Assembly: GCF_019492185.1 (NCBI RefSeq)
Contig: NZ_JAICCF010000001.1
Span: forward strand, 1,922,001-1,986,000
Reading direction: 5' to 3'
Length of the DNA stretch: 64,000 nt
DNA from: Chitinophaga rhizophila
GTDB taxonomy: Bacteria > Bacteroidota > Bacteroidia > Chitinophagales > Chitinophagaceae
A program made the translations under genes and the position numbers. Position 1 is the first letter of the stretch. Each line of letters starts with the position of its first letter. The notes beneath the pieces are model-generated. The model saw nothing but the letters and a program-made list of their open reading frames with translations, did no database searches and was not told the origin of the DNA. Below are positions 7,631 through 15,966 of the stretch, in pieces.

Positions 7631-9205
7631 TTATAACCGTTTCACAACTACCCGCTTCAAATCTTTCCCGCTATACACTTCCCTTCCATCTACCATCACC
7701 CTCAGCCCTTTTCCTTTGCCATACCGCTTGCCTGTTTTGTCCCAGATCACACTTACCAGCTTTCCGTGATATGGTACTTCTTCCAGGTAAAACCAGTCCC
7801 ACTTACCTTTAGGTATCAGCGGAGATATTTCAAGTTTATTATCAGCAGCGGGCTTCAGACCGATAAGGTCATTGATCACAAGGTCACAGAAGCCTGAATG
7901 GTTATAGTAACTACTTCTCGGATCATCTCCTTTCAGCCAATAGCCGGTACGTTCATCCTGGTATTCACCCAGGTATGGTTCACCGTTTTTCTGGTGAGAA
8001 CGGGCATATACCTGTAGCGTATTGTAGTATACGTCGGACGTCATCCCATCCCTATGCTTATAGTTCGTAAGCAGATTAGCCAGGCCTTTGAGTGTCTGGG
8101 TGGTGGCAAAGGGCCATAATGCACCATCCCACTCACAGCCTCCTGATCCGTGAGAGCGGAACAGGGGGTGTCTTCTTTCTGCTGTGGTAATACCCCATGG
8201 GGCATCAAACCCGCTTGTATCCGTTAGTTGTTCCCAGGCTTTTGCATACTTTGCCTTATCCGCAGGGAGATCAAAATACCAGGGTATAAAACCTATTTGT
8301 TCCCTCGCATTGGAGAATCGGGTATCGCTTCTGCCTTTTATGGCCTGCCTGACTTTAAAAAACGCTGCGGTATCATCCCATAACCTGTCCTGTACCAGTC
8401 GCCTGATCCTGGCTGCATCAGCAGTATAACGGGCTGTCAGGGTATCATTCCCAGCCATTACCGCTATCTTTGCCAGGGCCTTGGCATTACCATACATGTA
8501 GCTGCTGATGGTAGGGCGGGTATGCTTTTCCCGGCGTGCACCACTGATAGATTCTTCCATTCCATCCTTCACATCAAATTGCCAAAAGAGGCCGTCGGGC
8601 AAACGCTTCTCCTGTTCCCAGAGCCGATAATCGGCATCCATATATGGTAACAGCTCTTTCACAAAACCGCTATCGCCATCCGTCAGGAAGCGGCTATAGA
8701 TAGCATCAGGTGCCCAGCTGCTGAACTGATGAAAGCGGGGCGCTTTCTGTTGCGCATCTTTCAGGTACCAATACCGGATATACTGATCTATGTAGGTCTT
8801 ATTCTTTAACCAGCGGCCTTCATATACATGATGGCCGAAGGCGCAGCTCAGCGCATTAAACCTGCCTGCATGTTTCACTGGCAAGATAAATTCTGTGAAG
8901 ATAAAACCATCAGGGGTTTCCTTCAGATGTTTGCGGAACGTCCACCACCGGTAATAGTAGGTCTGTTCAATAGTCGTGTCCGGACATTCAAATAACGGCA
9001 CATTTTCCTGCAGCCATTCGTAAGCCTGTGCATTACTCACATGATTCTTCACATATTCTGAATCGAGCGAATTGAAACGCGCTACATACTTTTTCAACAC
9101 AGGATTGAGTACCTGTGCATTCCCGGAAGATTCATTCACCTGCTGTGCAAACAAGCGCAACGGCATGAAAAGACAAGCTACAATTATTACTTTAATGGAT
9201 CCCAA
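7631..9205 (-). CDS. MGH1-like (alpha/alpha)6-barrel glycoside hydrolase
   Basis: Predicted exported hydrolase of 524 aa with a signal peptide over about residues 1-20. Sequence features (YYYRWWTFRKHL, WAPDAIYSRFL, PDGLFWQFDVKDGMEESISG, GSGGCEWDGALWPFATTQTL, GEPYLGEYQDERTGYW) resemble the alpha-glucosidase/trehalase-like (alpha/alpha)6 superfamily often named MGH1-like, found in pectin loci. A C-terminal beta-sandwich-like segment covers about 440-524. The start codon is TTG, inside the last codons of the pectin methylesterase gene (19-nt overlap). The next ATG would cut the signal peptide, so the TTG is preferred and translation is probably coupled. The substrate is not known from sequence. 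Confidence 0.75.
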   Translation of the reverse strand: MGSIKVIIVACLFMPLRLFAQQVNESSGNAQVLNPVLKKYVARFNSLDSEYVKNHVSNAQAYEWLQENVPLFECPDTTIEQTYYYRWWTFRKHLKETPDGFIFTEFILPVKHAGRFNALSCAFGHHVYEGRWLKNKTYIDQYIRYWYLKDAQQKAPRFHQFSSWAPDAIYSRFLTDGDSGFVKELLPYMDADYRLWEQEKRLPDGLFWQFDVKDGMEESISGARREKHTRPTISSYMYGNAKALAKIAVMAGNDTLTARYTADAARIRRLVQDRLWDDTAAFFKVRQAIKGRSDTRFSNAREQIGFIPWYFDLPADKAKYAKAWEQLTDTSGFDAPWGITTAERRHPLFRSHGSGGCEWDGALWPFATTQTLKGLANLLTNYKHRDGMTSDVYYNTLQVYARSHQKNGEPYLGEYQDERTGYWLKGDDPRSSYYNHSGFCDLVINDLIGLKPAADNKLEISPLIPKGKWDWFYLEEVPYHGKLVSVIWDKTGKRYGKGKGLRVMVDGREVYSGKDLKRVVVKRL

Positions 9206-10167
9206 TTGCCAAATACTTTAGTAAGTGTAATATATTTTCCACGCTTTGCTGTTAACAGTTTCGCCCATGCAACACGTCTGGTTGTAACGGCACCTGCTCC
9301 GCTATTGTTATACTCATTGTACCGTGCTGTGAGTTCGTTTTCCTGTTTTCCCCAGTTATGCCACCCGTCAGGGTGTATGTGGGATCCCAGCTCACTATTC
9401 ATAAACAAAGTTGCTGCATAGGGCCTCCAGGGACGGCCGAGGTATACCTTTCGGGCAGTACTATCTGCCGTGAGTCTGCAATGATTAAATACCAGGCCAT
9501 AAGATTGACGCTGTGTAGTAGAAGCAGCTGTGATATAAGAATCTCTTTTACTGTGGATAGTACATCCTTCAAACCACACAGTTGCTGCGCCGAATATGAA
9601 GTCTGTCGTTCCCTCTATATAACAATCCTGGAAATACTGTCTGCTATCTGCCCTGCCTGCATAGAAAGTATCCTGATTACCTAATAACCGGCAGTTACGG
9701 AATATGCAGCGATCTCCTTCTACGTGAAGTGCTACTGCCTGTCCGACAGGGCCGGCGGCATTTTCAAATGTCAGATTCTCTGCTATGATATCATCGCCTG
9801 CAACCAGTACAGTATAAGAGGTGAACGTACCAAATTTTGTTCTTCCGGAGGCATCTTTACCGGGGTAATCCTTGCCGGAATAATCGGCATTGGTAATGAT
9901 GGTGCTATCCCTGTCTTCTCCCTGTAATGTGATACTGCACTTCCAGGTAGGTATACATAATTTCTCATGATACACACCTTTACGGATGAAGATAGTTACC
10001 CGGAATAGTGTAAAGTCCCTGACTGCATTCACAGCTTCCTGGATAGTCTTGTAGTCGCCTGTTCCATCCGTGGCTACCACCAGGCGGGCACGTGTATCCT
10101 GTGCCGACATTTGCGCACATAGCAGCAATAAAACGGGTAAGAAAATAACAGACAAGTACTTTTTCAT
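9187..10167 (-). CDS. CE8 pectin methylesterase
   Basis: Secreted pectinesterase of 326 aa that removes methyl esters from homogalacturonan, exposing it to pectate lyases. A signal peptide covers 1-22, followed by a right-handed beta-helix with all CE8 hallmarks: QAVAL (143-147), QDTFY (165-169, acid/base D166), DFIFGAA (189-195, nucleophile D189) and YLGRPW. First gene of a short CE8-MGH1 unit. Its upstream region contains the 23-bp element shared with the susC upstream region and then a tandem repeat array, so it is probably transcribed separately from the GH78 gene above it. Confidence 0.95.
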   Translation of the reverse strand: MKKYLSVIFLPVLLLLCAQMSAQDTRARLVVATDGTGDYKTIQEAVNAVRDFTLFRVTIFIRKGVYHEKLCIPTWKCSITLQGEDRDSTIITNADYSGKDYPGKDASGRTKFGTFTSYTVLVAGDDIIAENLTFENAAGPVGQAVALHVEGDRCIFRNCRLLGNQDTFYAGRADSRQYFQDCYIEGTTDFIFGAATVWFEGCTIHSKRDSYITAASTTQRQSYGLVFNHCRLTADSTARKVYLGRPWRPYAATLFMNSELGSHIHPDGWHNWGKQENELTARYNEYNNSGAGAVTTRRVAWAKLLTAKRGKYITLTKVFGNWDPLK

Positions 10168-10243
10168 AACAAGGAATTATTCACCAACAGAATTGGACAA
10201 GCTAAAAAAAATCTACCATTTCAGGAAGCAGCGGGAAGGCTTT

Positions 10244-10266
10244 ATTTACGCAATCGTTACCGGAAA
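10244..10266 (-). promoter_or_regulatory. 23-bp element shared with the susC upstream region (copy 1)
   Basis: Core on the plus strand ACGCAATCGTTACCGGAAA. The 23-bp stretch matches 39780-39802 with a single mismatch, in the same orientation relative to the downstream gene. It lies 77 nt upstream of the CE8 start and is flanked by a 7-bp inverted repeat, AGGCTTT (10237-10243) and AAAGCCT (10265-10271). A regulator binding site is the simplest reading. The half ACGCAATCG resembles LacI-family half-sites, but the other half is degenerate. Confidence 0.5.
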
Positions 10267-10325
10267 AGCCTAGGGCAGTCGGCGGGCATTTATTGTGTAC
10301 GACGGCTAGTTATCCACTTGTATTT

Positions 10326-10709
10326 TGCTTGGAGGTTGCTTGGCCGTCGCTTGTTTGCCGCCTGGACTACCCATGTCCACGGCTTGGCCGTCGCTTGGAG
10401 GTCGCTTGTTCGCCGCTTGGACTACTCAAGTCCACGGCTTGGCCGTCGCTTGGAGGTCGCTTGTTCGCCGCTTGGACAACTCAAGTCCACGGCTTGGCCG
10501 TCGCTTGGCCGTCGCTTGTTCGTCGCTTGGACTACTCAAGTCCACGGCTTGGCCGTCGCTTGGCCGTCGCTTGTTCGCCGCTTGGACTACTTAAGTCCAC
10601 GGCTTGGCCGTCGCTTGTTCGTCGCTTGTTCGTCGCTTGGACTACCCATGTCTACAGCTTGGCCGTCGCTTGGAGGTCGCTTGGCCGTCGCTTGGACTAC
10701 TCAAGTCAA
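10326..10709. repeat. tandem array 1: seven 55-bp units made of 11-bp modules
   Basis: The palindromic core TGGACT-N5-AGTCCA, or a close variant, begins at 10363, 10418, 10473, 10528, 10583, 10638 and 10693, an exact 55-bp period. Each unit divides into five 11-bp modules: cttggactact, caagtccacgg, cttggccgtcg, cttggaggtcg (or a variant), cttgttcgccg (or a variant). Its composition is GC-richer than the flanks. It fills most of the 613-nt gap between GH78 and CE8. The stop-free frames across it are a by-product of the repeat: 55 is not divisible by 3, so all three plus frames read the same motifs in turn, and there is no start context or signal of a protein. Confidence 0.9.
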
Positions 10710-10780
10710 CCGTATCTTCACCTCTTAGTACCACCTTCAGCGAATAATACCCATACTTTTACCTAACAATTCCCGGCAAC

Positions 10781-13570
10781 CTACAATACCGCTGCGCCCA
10801 ATAATTCATAATCTCCTGACCCTAAATGAATCACGGCCCTACCCTCTTCGTACCGCTGCACGTCAAGCGCATTCACTTGTCCAGCATTACCACTAACTGC
10901 GCTGACTGGCCGGTCTTTGGTAGCCGGGAGCTTGACAATAGCCGTTGTATTAGGCGGAATACTGATGTTATAAGTCACCTTCCCTCCCTTCTTGTTCCAG
11001 GCGCTCCGAACAGTTCCGTGTGGCGTATTATAGGTGGTTTTGACCCAGGTAATATCACCTACCAGTTCGGGACAGATCTGTATCTGGCGATAACCTACTG
11101 ATTCAGGTGATTGCGTAATACCTCCGAGTCCGGTATAAAACCATTCCATCAGGTGGCCTAACATCAGGTGATTATTAGAAACCTGCTCCAATGCTGCCCA
11201 GGATTCTGTTAAGGTTGTTGCCCCTTTCGCAAGCTGAAAGCCATATCCTGCTACATCGCTGCGATTGTTCATTTCATAGAGCAGGTCGGAAGCCCCGCCC
11301 TCCTGCAATGCCTGCACCAGGAAGTGGAAGCCGATATCGCCGGCTGTCAGTTTTTTGCCCTGCTGACGAATGGAATCAACCAGGTTATTGAACACTGCTT
11401 TGCGGTCAGCACTGTCCACCAGACCAACGCATAGCGGCATCGCCATGGCCGTCTGACTGCCGGTAGCGTAAACTTTCGTAGCGGGATTGAAGTATGCATT
11501 GTTATAAGCACTTTTTACCGTAGCGGCCAGCTTATTCAATGCGGTGGCATCTGCTGCTTTACCCAGTATCGTTGCCATCTTTGCAGTTAATACAATATCA
11601 TAGTAATAGATAGCTGTTGCTGACGCGCCTACAGGTGTTAACTGCGCCACTCCCGGCCGGTTAGGTCCATTGTCAAACCAATCTCCCAGGCCGTATGATA
11701 GTAGATTGTTCACCGCTTTGGATGTCAGATATTCCACATATTTACGGGCCATCGGGTAGGCACTATTGATAATGGATTTGTCTCCATACCAGCGGTAAGT
11801 CAGCCAGGGTACAATGACGCTGGCACTACCCCATTCAGGAGAATCGCGGAAGCCAAATCCTTTATCGTCAAAAAATACATACTCCGGTGCAATATCAGGT
11901 ACCAGCCCTTCTTTAGTTTGTGCTTCCTGCATATCCCGGATCAGCTTACGGTATAACAGGTCAATATCATAGTTGTATTGTATAGCATTGCCCATCAGGT
12001 AGTCCTGTTCCAGCCAGCTGAGTTTTTCTCTATGCGGACAATCCGTCAGCACACTCTGCATATTGCTTTTAATAGCCCACAGTATCAGGGTATGTATACG
12101 ATTGAACAAGTCATTAGAACAGGAGAATGTGCCATTAACCGGCGCTGCATTACGGGTATGTAGAAGGTCAAGGTTGGTCAGCACAGGCAGGTCGCCTCTA
12201 TCTGAGGCCGTGTCTGGCGCAGCGCCCTCTACCTGTACATACCGGAAACCATAGTAAGTAAATCGTGGCCTCCAGCTCTCTTCCCCATCGCCTTTTAATG
12301 TGTAGCTGAAATAATACGGTCCGCCAGTGGCTTTCTGGTTGGCCAGCTTACTGTCATTGATCAGTTCAGCAGGAATCAGTTTGATAGTCTGTCCTTTCTT
12401 TCCTTTCACTTTCAGTGACACAATACCCGAAGCATTCTGTCCGAAGTCATACATGTATACGCCGGTTTGCGGTCGTGTAACTGCTTTTACCGGCAATACT
12501 TCCATCACCCTCACCGGGTGATCTTCTTCCGGTAGCAAACGTTTCTCTGTTGCTTTAAGGGTAATAACGGACTTCCATGTGGCGTCATCAAAGCCCGGTT
12601 GATCCCAGCCTGTCTGTTCTTTAGAGGCGTCATAATCTTCTCCCCCATATATACTGCTGAAGGTTATAGGAGAAGGAGCCGTTTTCCAATCCGGACCGGA
12701 AATGATATCCTGTACTTTGCCATTTTCATAAGTGATCAGCAATCTACAGATCATGCGTGGCATACCATAGGCGATTGACAACTTACGGTAACGTTCTTTA
12801 TTCACATTAAAGAAGCCATTACCGACAATCACACCCAGCGTATTCGCACCTTGTCTGAGCTGTGAAGTGATATCATAGGTGTTGTAAAGTGCTGTTTCAT
12901 TGTAGTGCGTCCAGCCAGGAGCGAGGAAGTTATCTCCCAGTTTATTGCCGTTAAGGCTGGCTTCATAATGCCCTAATCCACTGATATACAACAGGGCGCT
13001 TTTAATCTTTCCCGTGGCACTAAATTCCCGGCGAAACAGTGGAACTACAGGCCTTTGCTGCGCTTTATGTTTCTCGTAGAACTTGTCAGTACCTCTGTGT
13101 ACACCTGGTACTACCAGCATGGAATCAGGTATCTGTTCATAACCGATCCATTGAGCGCCTTTCCAATCTGCTACTGTTTTCAATTCGGTAGTAAAATGCG
13201 CTATCCTGCTCCACCCGGAGGTACGACCTTCTTTATCCCATACCTGTACACGCCAGTAATAAGTACGTGCCGGTTGTAGACTGAGATTGACCGTAGCGGG
13301 CAGCAACCTGCAGGAGGCGTTGGTATCGACAATACGCTTGCTGGTATGTGCTTTTGCTGATAAGGTAGTACTATCTTCAGATAGCTGAAGCTGATAGGCC
13401 TGCTGAGTACAGCTATAGTAATCGGCTGACAGCTGCCAGCTAAGTCCTGGCGTCAGCTGACAACCTACAGGATTTGTTTTACTGTCTGTTCGCAGGTTAA
13501 CTACCTGCAATTGCTGCGCACTTCCTTTCCCACACCATATCAGCAATAACAGGGTCATCCACTTGTTCAT
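10781..13570 (-). CDS. GH78 alpha-L-rhamnosidase
   Basis: Exported inverting alpha-L-rhamnosidase of 929 aa with a signal peptide over 1-18. Order of parts: fibronectin-like N domain (about 20-130), rhamnosidase N domain with a jelly-roll (about 150-330), concanavalin-like domain (about 340-460), (alpha/alpha)6 catalytic domain (about 475-830) and a C-terminal beta-sandwich. Catalytic-region signatures are DCPHREKLSWLEQ, DIAPEY and DSPEWGSA. It releases terminal rhamnose from rhamnogalacturonan side chains or glycosides. Follows the GH2 gene by 14 nt. It is last before the tandem repeat array, so the array may be read through on its transcript. Confidence 0.93.
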   Translation of the reverse strand: MNKWMTLLLLIWCGKGSAQQLQVVNLRTDSKTNPVGCQLTPGLSWQLSADYYSCTQQAYQLQLSEDSTTLSAKAHTSKRIVDTNASCRLLPATVNLSLQPARTYYWRVQVWDKEGRTSGWSRIAHFTTELKTVADWKGAQWIGYEQIPDSMLVVPGVHRGTDKFYEKHKAQQRPVVPLFRREFSATGKIKSALLYISGLGHYEASLNGNKLGDNFLAPGWTHYNETALYNTYDITSQLRQGANTLGVIVGNGFFNVNKERYRKLSIAYGMPRMICRLLITYENGKVQDIISGPDWKTAPSPITFSSIYGGEDYDASKEQTGWDQPGFDDATWKSVITLKATEKRLLPEEDHPVRVMEVLPVKAVTRPQTGVYMYDFGQNASGIVSLKVKGKKGQTIKLIPAELINDSKLANQKATGGPYYFSYTLKGDGEESWRPRFTYYGFRYVQVEGAAPDTASDRGDLPVLTNLDLLHTRNAAPVNGTFSCSNDLFNRIHTLILWAIKSNMQSVLTDCPHREKLSWLEQDYLMGNAIQYNYDIDLLYRKLIRDMQEAQTKEGLVPDIAPEYVFFDDKGFGFRDSPEWGSASVIVPWLTYRWYGDKSIINSAYPMARKYVEYLTSKAVNNLLSYGLGDWFDNGPNRPGVAQLTPVGASATAIYYYDIVLTAKMATILGKAADATALNKLAATVKSAYNNAYFNPATKVYATGSQTAMAMPLCVGLVDSADRKAVFNNLVDSIRQQGKKLTAGDIGFHFLVQALQEGGASDLLYEMNNRSDVAGYGFQLAKGATTLTESWAALEQVSNNHLMLGHLMEWFYTGLGGITQSPESVGYRQIQICPELVGDITWVKTTYNTPHGTVRSAWNKKGGKVTYNISIPPNTTAIVKLPATKDRPVSAVSGNAGQVNALDVQRYEEGRAVIHLGSGDYELLGAAVL

Positions 13571-13584
13571 ATGATCTATTGTTA

Positions 13585-15966
13585 TTACAGGGTGGAATTA
13601 ATTGTGATCTGTGCAGCAGGTAAACCTGCACCATTCACCTTCAGGGTAATATCACCTGCCTGCTGCTCAGCTTTGATGATAACCAGGCATTTCCCTCTCC
13701 AGGCTTTGCGTTGCGGTTGCTGGTAACTTTCAGTACTTACCGGGTTCGCGTTGCCAACGCCGGCGATAGTACCAGGGCCTGTGATATCAAACTTCAGCTG
13801 TGTATCGGCATCAGGACATATATTGCCATCAGCATCCCGTAGCGTGATTGTAACATAACTGAGGTCCTGACCATCCGCAGTGATCTTTTGTCTATCGGCA
13901 GTCAGGTTGATCTGAGTAGTATTACCTGCCGTTTGCAGTGCTACTTCTTTAGATTTCTTTTTCCCATTGTAACCGACGGCGCTGATCTTTCCCGGGGAAT
14001 ACGGCACCTGCCAGACAGCCATGAACCTGTTGGCACGACCAGCAGTTTTACGTCCGAGAGACTTACCATTGAGGAACAGTTCTACTTCTTCGTAAGATGT
14101 GTACACACTTACATCCAGCGGCTTGCCTTCATGACCCTGCCAGTTCCAGCTATCGCGTGCGTCATACCATTCCCAGCGGCTCCATTCAACTTTACGGGTG
14201 TTGGTGTCGAACGAAGGCGTAGGAGGTTTTACAAACAGTGATATCTGGTCAGGCATCCACAATGCGTCGCGGTAGTATGATTGCGGACGTTTCCATCCAC
14301 AGATATCAATATCGCCGCAATAGGCAAGATTCCAGGGATAGAAGCCCTGATGCTGCATATATCCTAACCAGCCTATACTTGCTTCTCCGATATAATCAAA
14401 AGCAGTCCATACGAAATCACCTATCACCCAGGGATTGTCATTCACTGCCATCCAATACTTATCCGCATCTATGGCAAAAGATTCGGTAGCCATCATGACC
14501 CGCTGTGGTACCCGCTCGTGGTCTTTCACGTACTGATCAACAGCATAATTATACCCGGCTACATCCAGTGTAGCAATGAAGGCGTCTTTATCAGGTGCAA
14601 TACCATTTACACCGCAGGTAACGAAGCGGGTAGTATCGATACTGCGAATATGATCACGCAGCATACGCGCCACTTTTGCTACTTCAGGCTTTTCTCTGTG
14701 AGGGATTTCATTGCCGGTACTCCACATAATGATCGACGGATGATTTCTGTCACGATACAGCATGCTTTCCAGGTCGCGCTGCCACCAGTCTTTAAAGTAG
14801 AGGTGATAATCGTCAGGGTTCTTACCATCATTCCAGATATCGAATGCCTCATCTATTACCAGCATACCCTGTTTGTCACATGCATCCAGGAATGCAGGCG
14901 ATGGTGGATTATGTGAACAACGTATTGCATTGTAGCCGCTGGCTTTGAGCAAGGCGACTTTCCGTTCTTCGGCCCTGTCATAAGCCTTTGCACCTAGCGG
15001 ACCGTTATCATGATGCACACATCCTCCTTTCAGTTTGATGGTTTTGCCATTCAGCTGAAAACCTTTTTCTGCATCCACAGTAATCGTACGTATACCAAAG
15101 GGTGTGGTCACACTGTCTTTAAGCACATTATCCACATATACGTATGAGATGGCTTTATATAATACCGGTGCGTTGACATCCCATAAGGCAGGGGACTTCA
15201 CCTGCAATACCTGTTGTAATGAAGTATCGCGGGAGTTACTGACCAGCTGTTGCGTTTTCTGCTCCGCAACCATACGTCCTTTAGCGTCCAGTAAGCGCGT
15301 TAGCAGCGTTGCAGTAATTGCGGTTTTATCCTCATTCTTCAGTGTTGTAATAACATGTACATCAGCAGATTGTTTTGTAACAACAGGCGTAGTAATGTAA
15401 GTACCCCATTGTGCAACATGTACAGACTCCAGCGTTTGCAACCATACGTGCCGGTAAATACCGGAACCGGCATACCAGCGGCTATTCTCTCCTTCATTGC
15501 GCACTTTCACAGCAATGATATTCTCCCTGTCATATCGTATGTAGGGAGTAAGGTCATACCAGAAAGCAGTATATCCATATGGATGTTTGGACAATTTTTT
15601 TCCGTTGATCCATACCTGCGCATTCATGTAAACACCATCAAACTGTATAACCGTACGTTTGTTTTTGTCAGCAGCAGGTAGCCGGAAATGCTTGCGGTAC
15701 CATCCGCTGCCACCGGTAGTGAAGCCACCGCTTACCTGGCTTAAGGCACCTTTGCTGAAGGGAGAGCCGGTACCTGGCAGGTCTTCTATACTCCAGTCGT
15801 GCGGCAAACCTACCTTACGCCAGTCAGCATCATTGAACAAGGTATCTTCTGCACCCTGTGCAGCACCACGCCAGAACAACCAGTTGTCGTCAAACAATTG
15901 TATCCGCTGCGCTTTAGCCGGCATCCAAGACAGAAAGAGGAAAGAGATGATTAGTAGACAGCGCAT
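13585..15966 (-). CDS. GH2 beta-galactosidase-type enzyme
   Basis: Exported GH2 hydrolase of 793 aa with a signal peptide over 1-20. Order: sugar-binding jelly-roll (22-180), Ig-like domain (185-300), TIM barrel (300-590) with acid/base E420 in STGNEIPH and nucleophile E495 in MATES, a DUF4982-type Ig domain (about 615-690) and a C-terminal invasin-like Ig domain (about 695-790). The family covers beta-galactosidase, beta-glucuronidase and beta-galacturonidase. In this pectin setting a galactosidase or galacturonidase is plausible, but the sugar is not fixed by sequence. Its ATG overlaps the GH106 stop codon by one base. Confidence 0.92.
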   Translation of the reverse strand: MRCLLIISFLFLSWMPAKAQRIQLFDDNWLFWRGAAQGAEDTLFNDADWRKVGLPHDWSIEDLPGTGSPFSKGALSQVSGGFTTGGSGWYRKHFRLPAADKNKRTVIQFDGVYMNAQVWINGKKLSKHPYGYTAFWYDLTPYIRYDRENIIAVKVRNEGENSRWYAGSGIYRHVWLQTLESVHVAQWGTYITTPVVTKQSADVHVITTLKNEDKTAITATLLTRLLDAKGRMVAEQKTQQLVSNSRDTSLQQVLQVKSPALWDVNAPVLYKAISYVYVDNVLKDSVTTPFGIRTITVDAEKGFQLNGKTIKLKGGCVHHDNGPLGAKAYDRAEERKVALLKASGYNAIRCSHNPPSPAFLDACDKQGMLVIDEAFDIWNDGKNPDDYHLYFKDWWQRDLESMLYRDRNHPSIIMWSTGNEIPHREKPEVAKVARMLRDHIRSIDTTRFVTCGVNGIAPDKDAFIATLDVAGYNYAVDQYVKDHERVPQRVMMATESFAIDADKYWMAVNDNPWVIGDFVWTAFDYIGEASIGWLGYMQHQGFYPWNLAYCGDIDICGWKRPQSYYRDALWMPDQISLFVKPPTPSFDTNTRKVEWSRWEWYDARDSWNWQGHEGKPLDVSVYTSYEEVELFLNGKSLGRKTAGRANRFMAVWQVPYSPGKISAVGYNGKKKSKEVALQTAGNTTQINLTADRQKITADGQDLSYVTITLRDADGNICPDADTQLKFDITGPGTIAGVGNANPVSTESYQQPQRKAWRGKCLVIIKAEQQAGDITLKVNGAGLPAAQITINSTL

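Noticed and set aside
10326..10709. CRISPR array
   Set aside because: There are no unique spacers; every part of each 55-bp unit is repeated, and no cas gene is present in the window.
10293..10766. Three overlapping plus-strand frames of 89-157 codons
   Set aside because: They are produced by the 55-bp tandem repeat: all three phases give the same LGRRL/WTTQVHGL patterns in turn. No homologue-like features, no promoter and no signal peptide.
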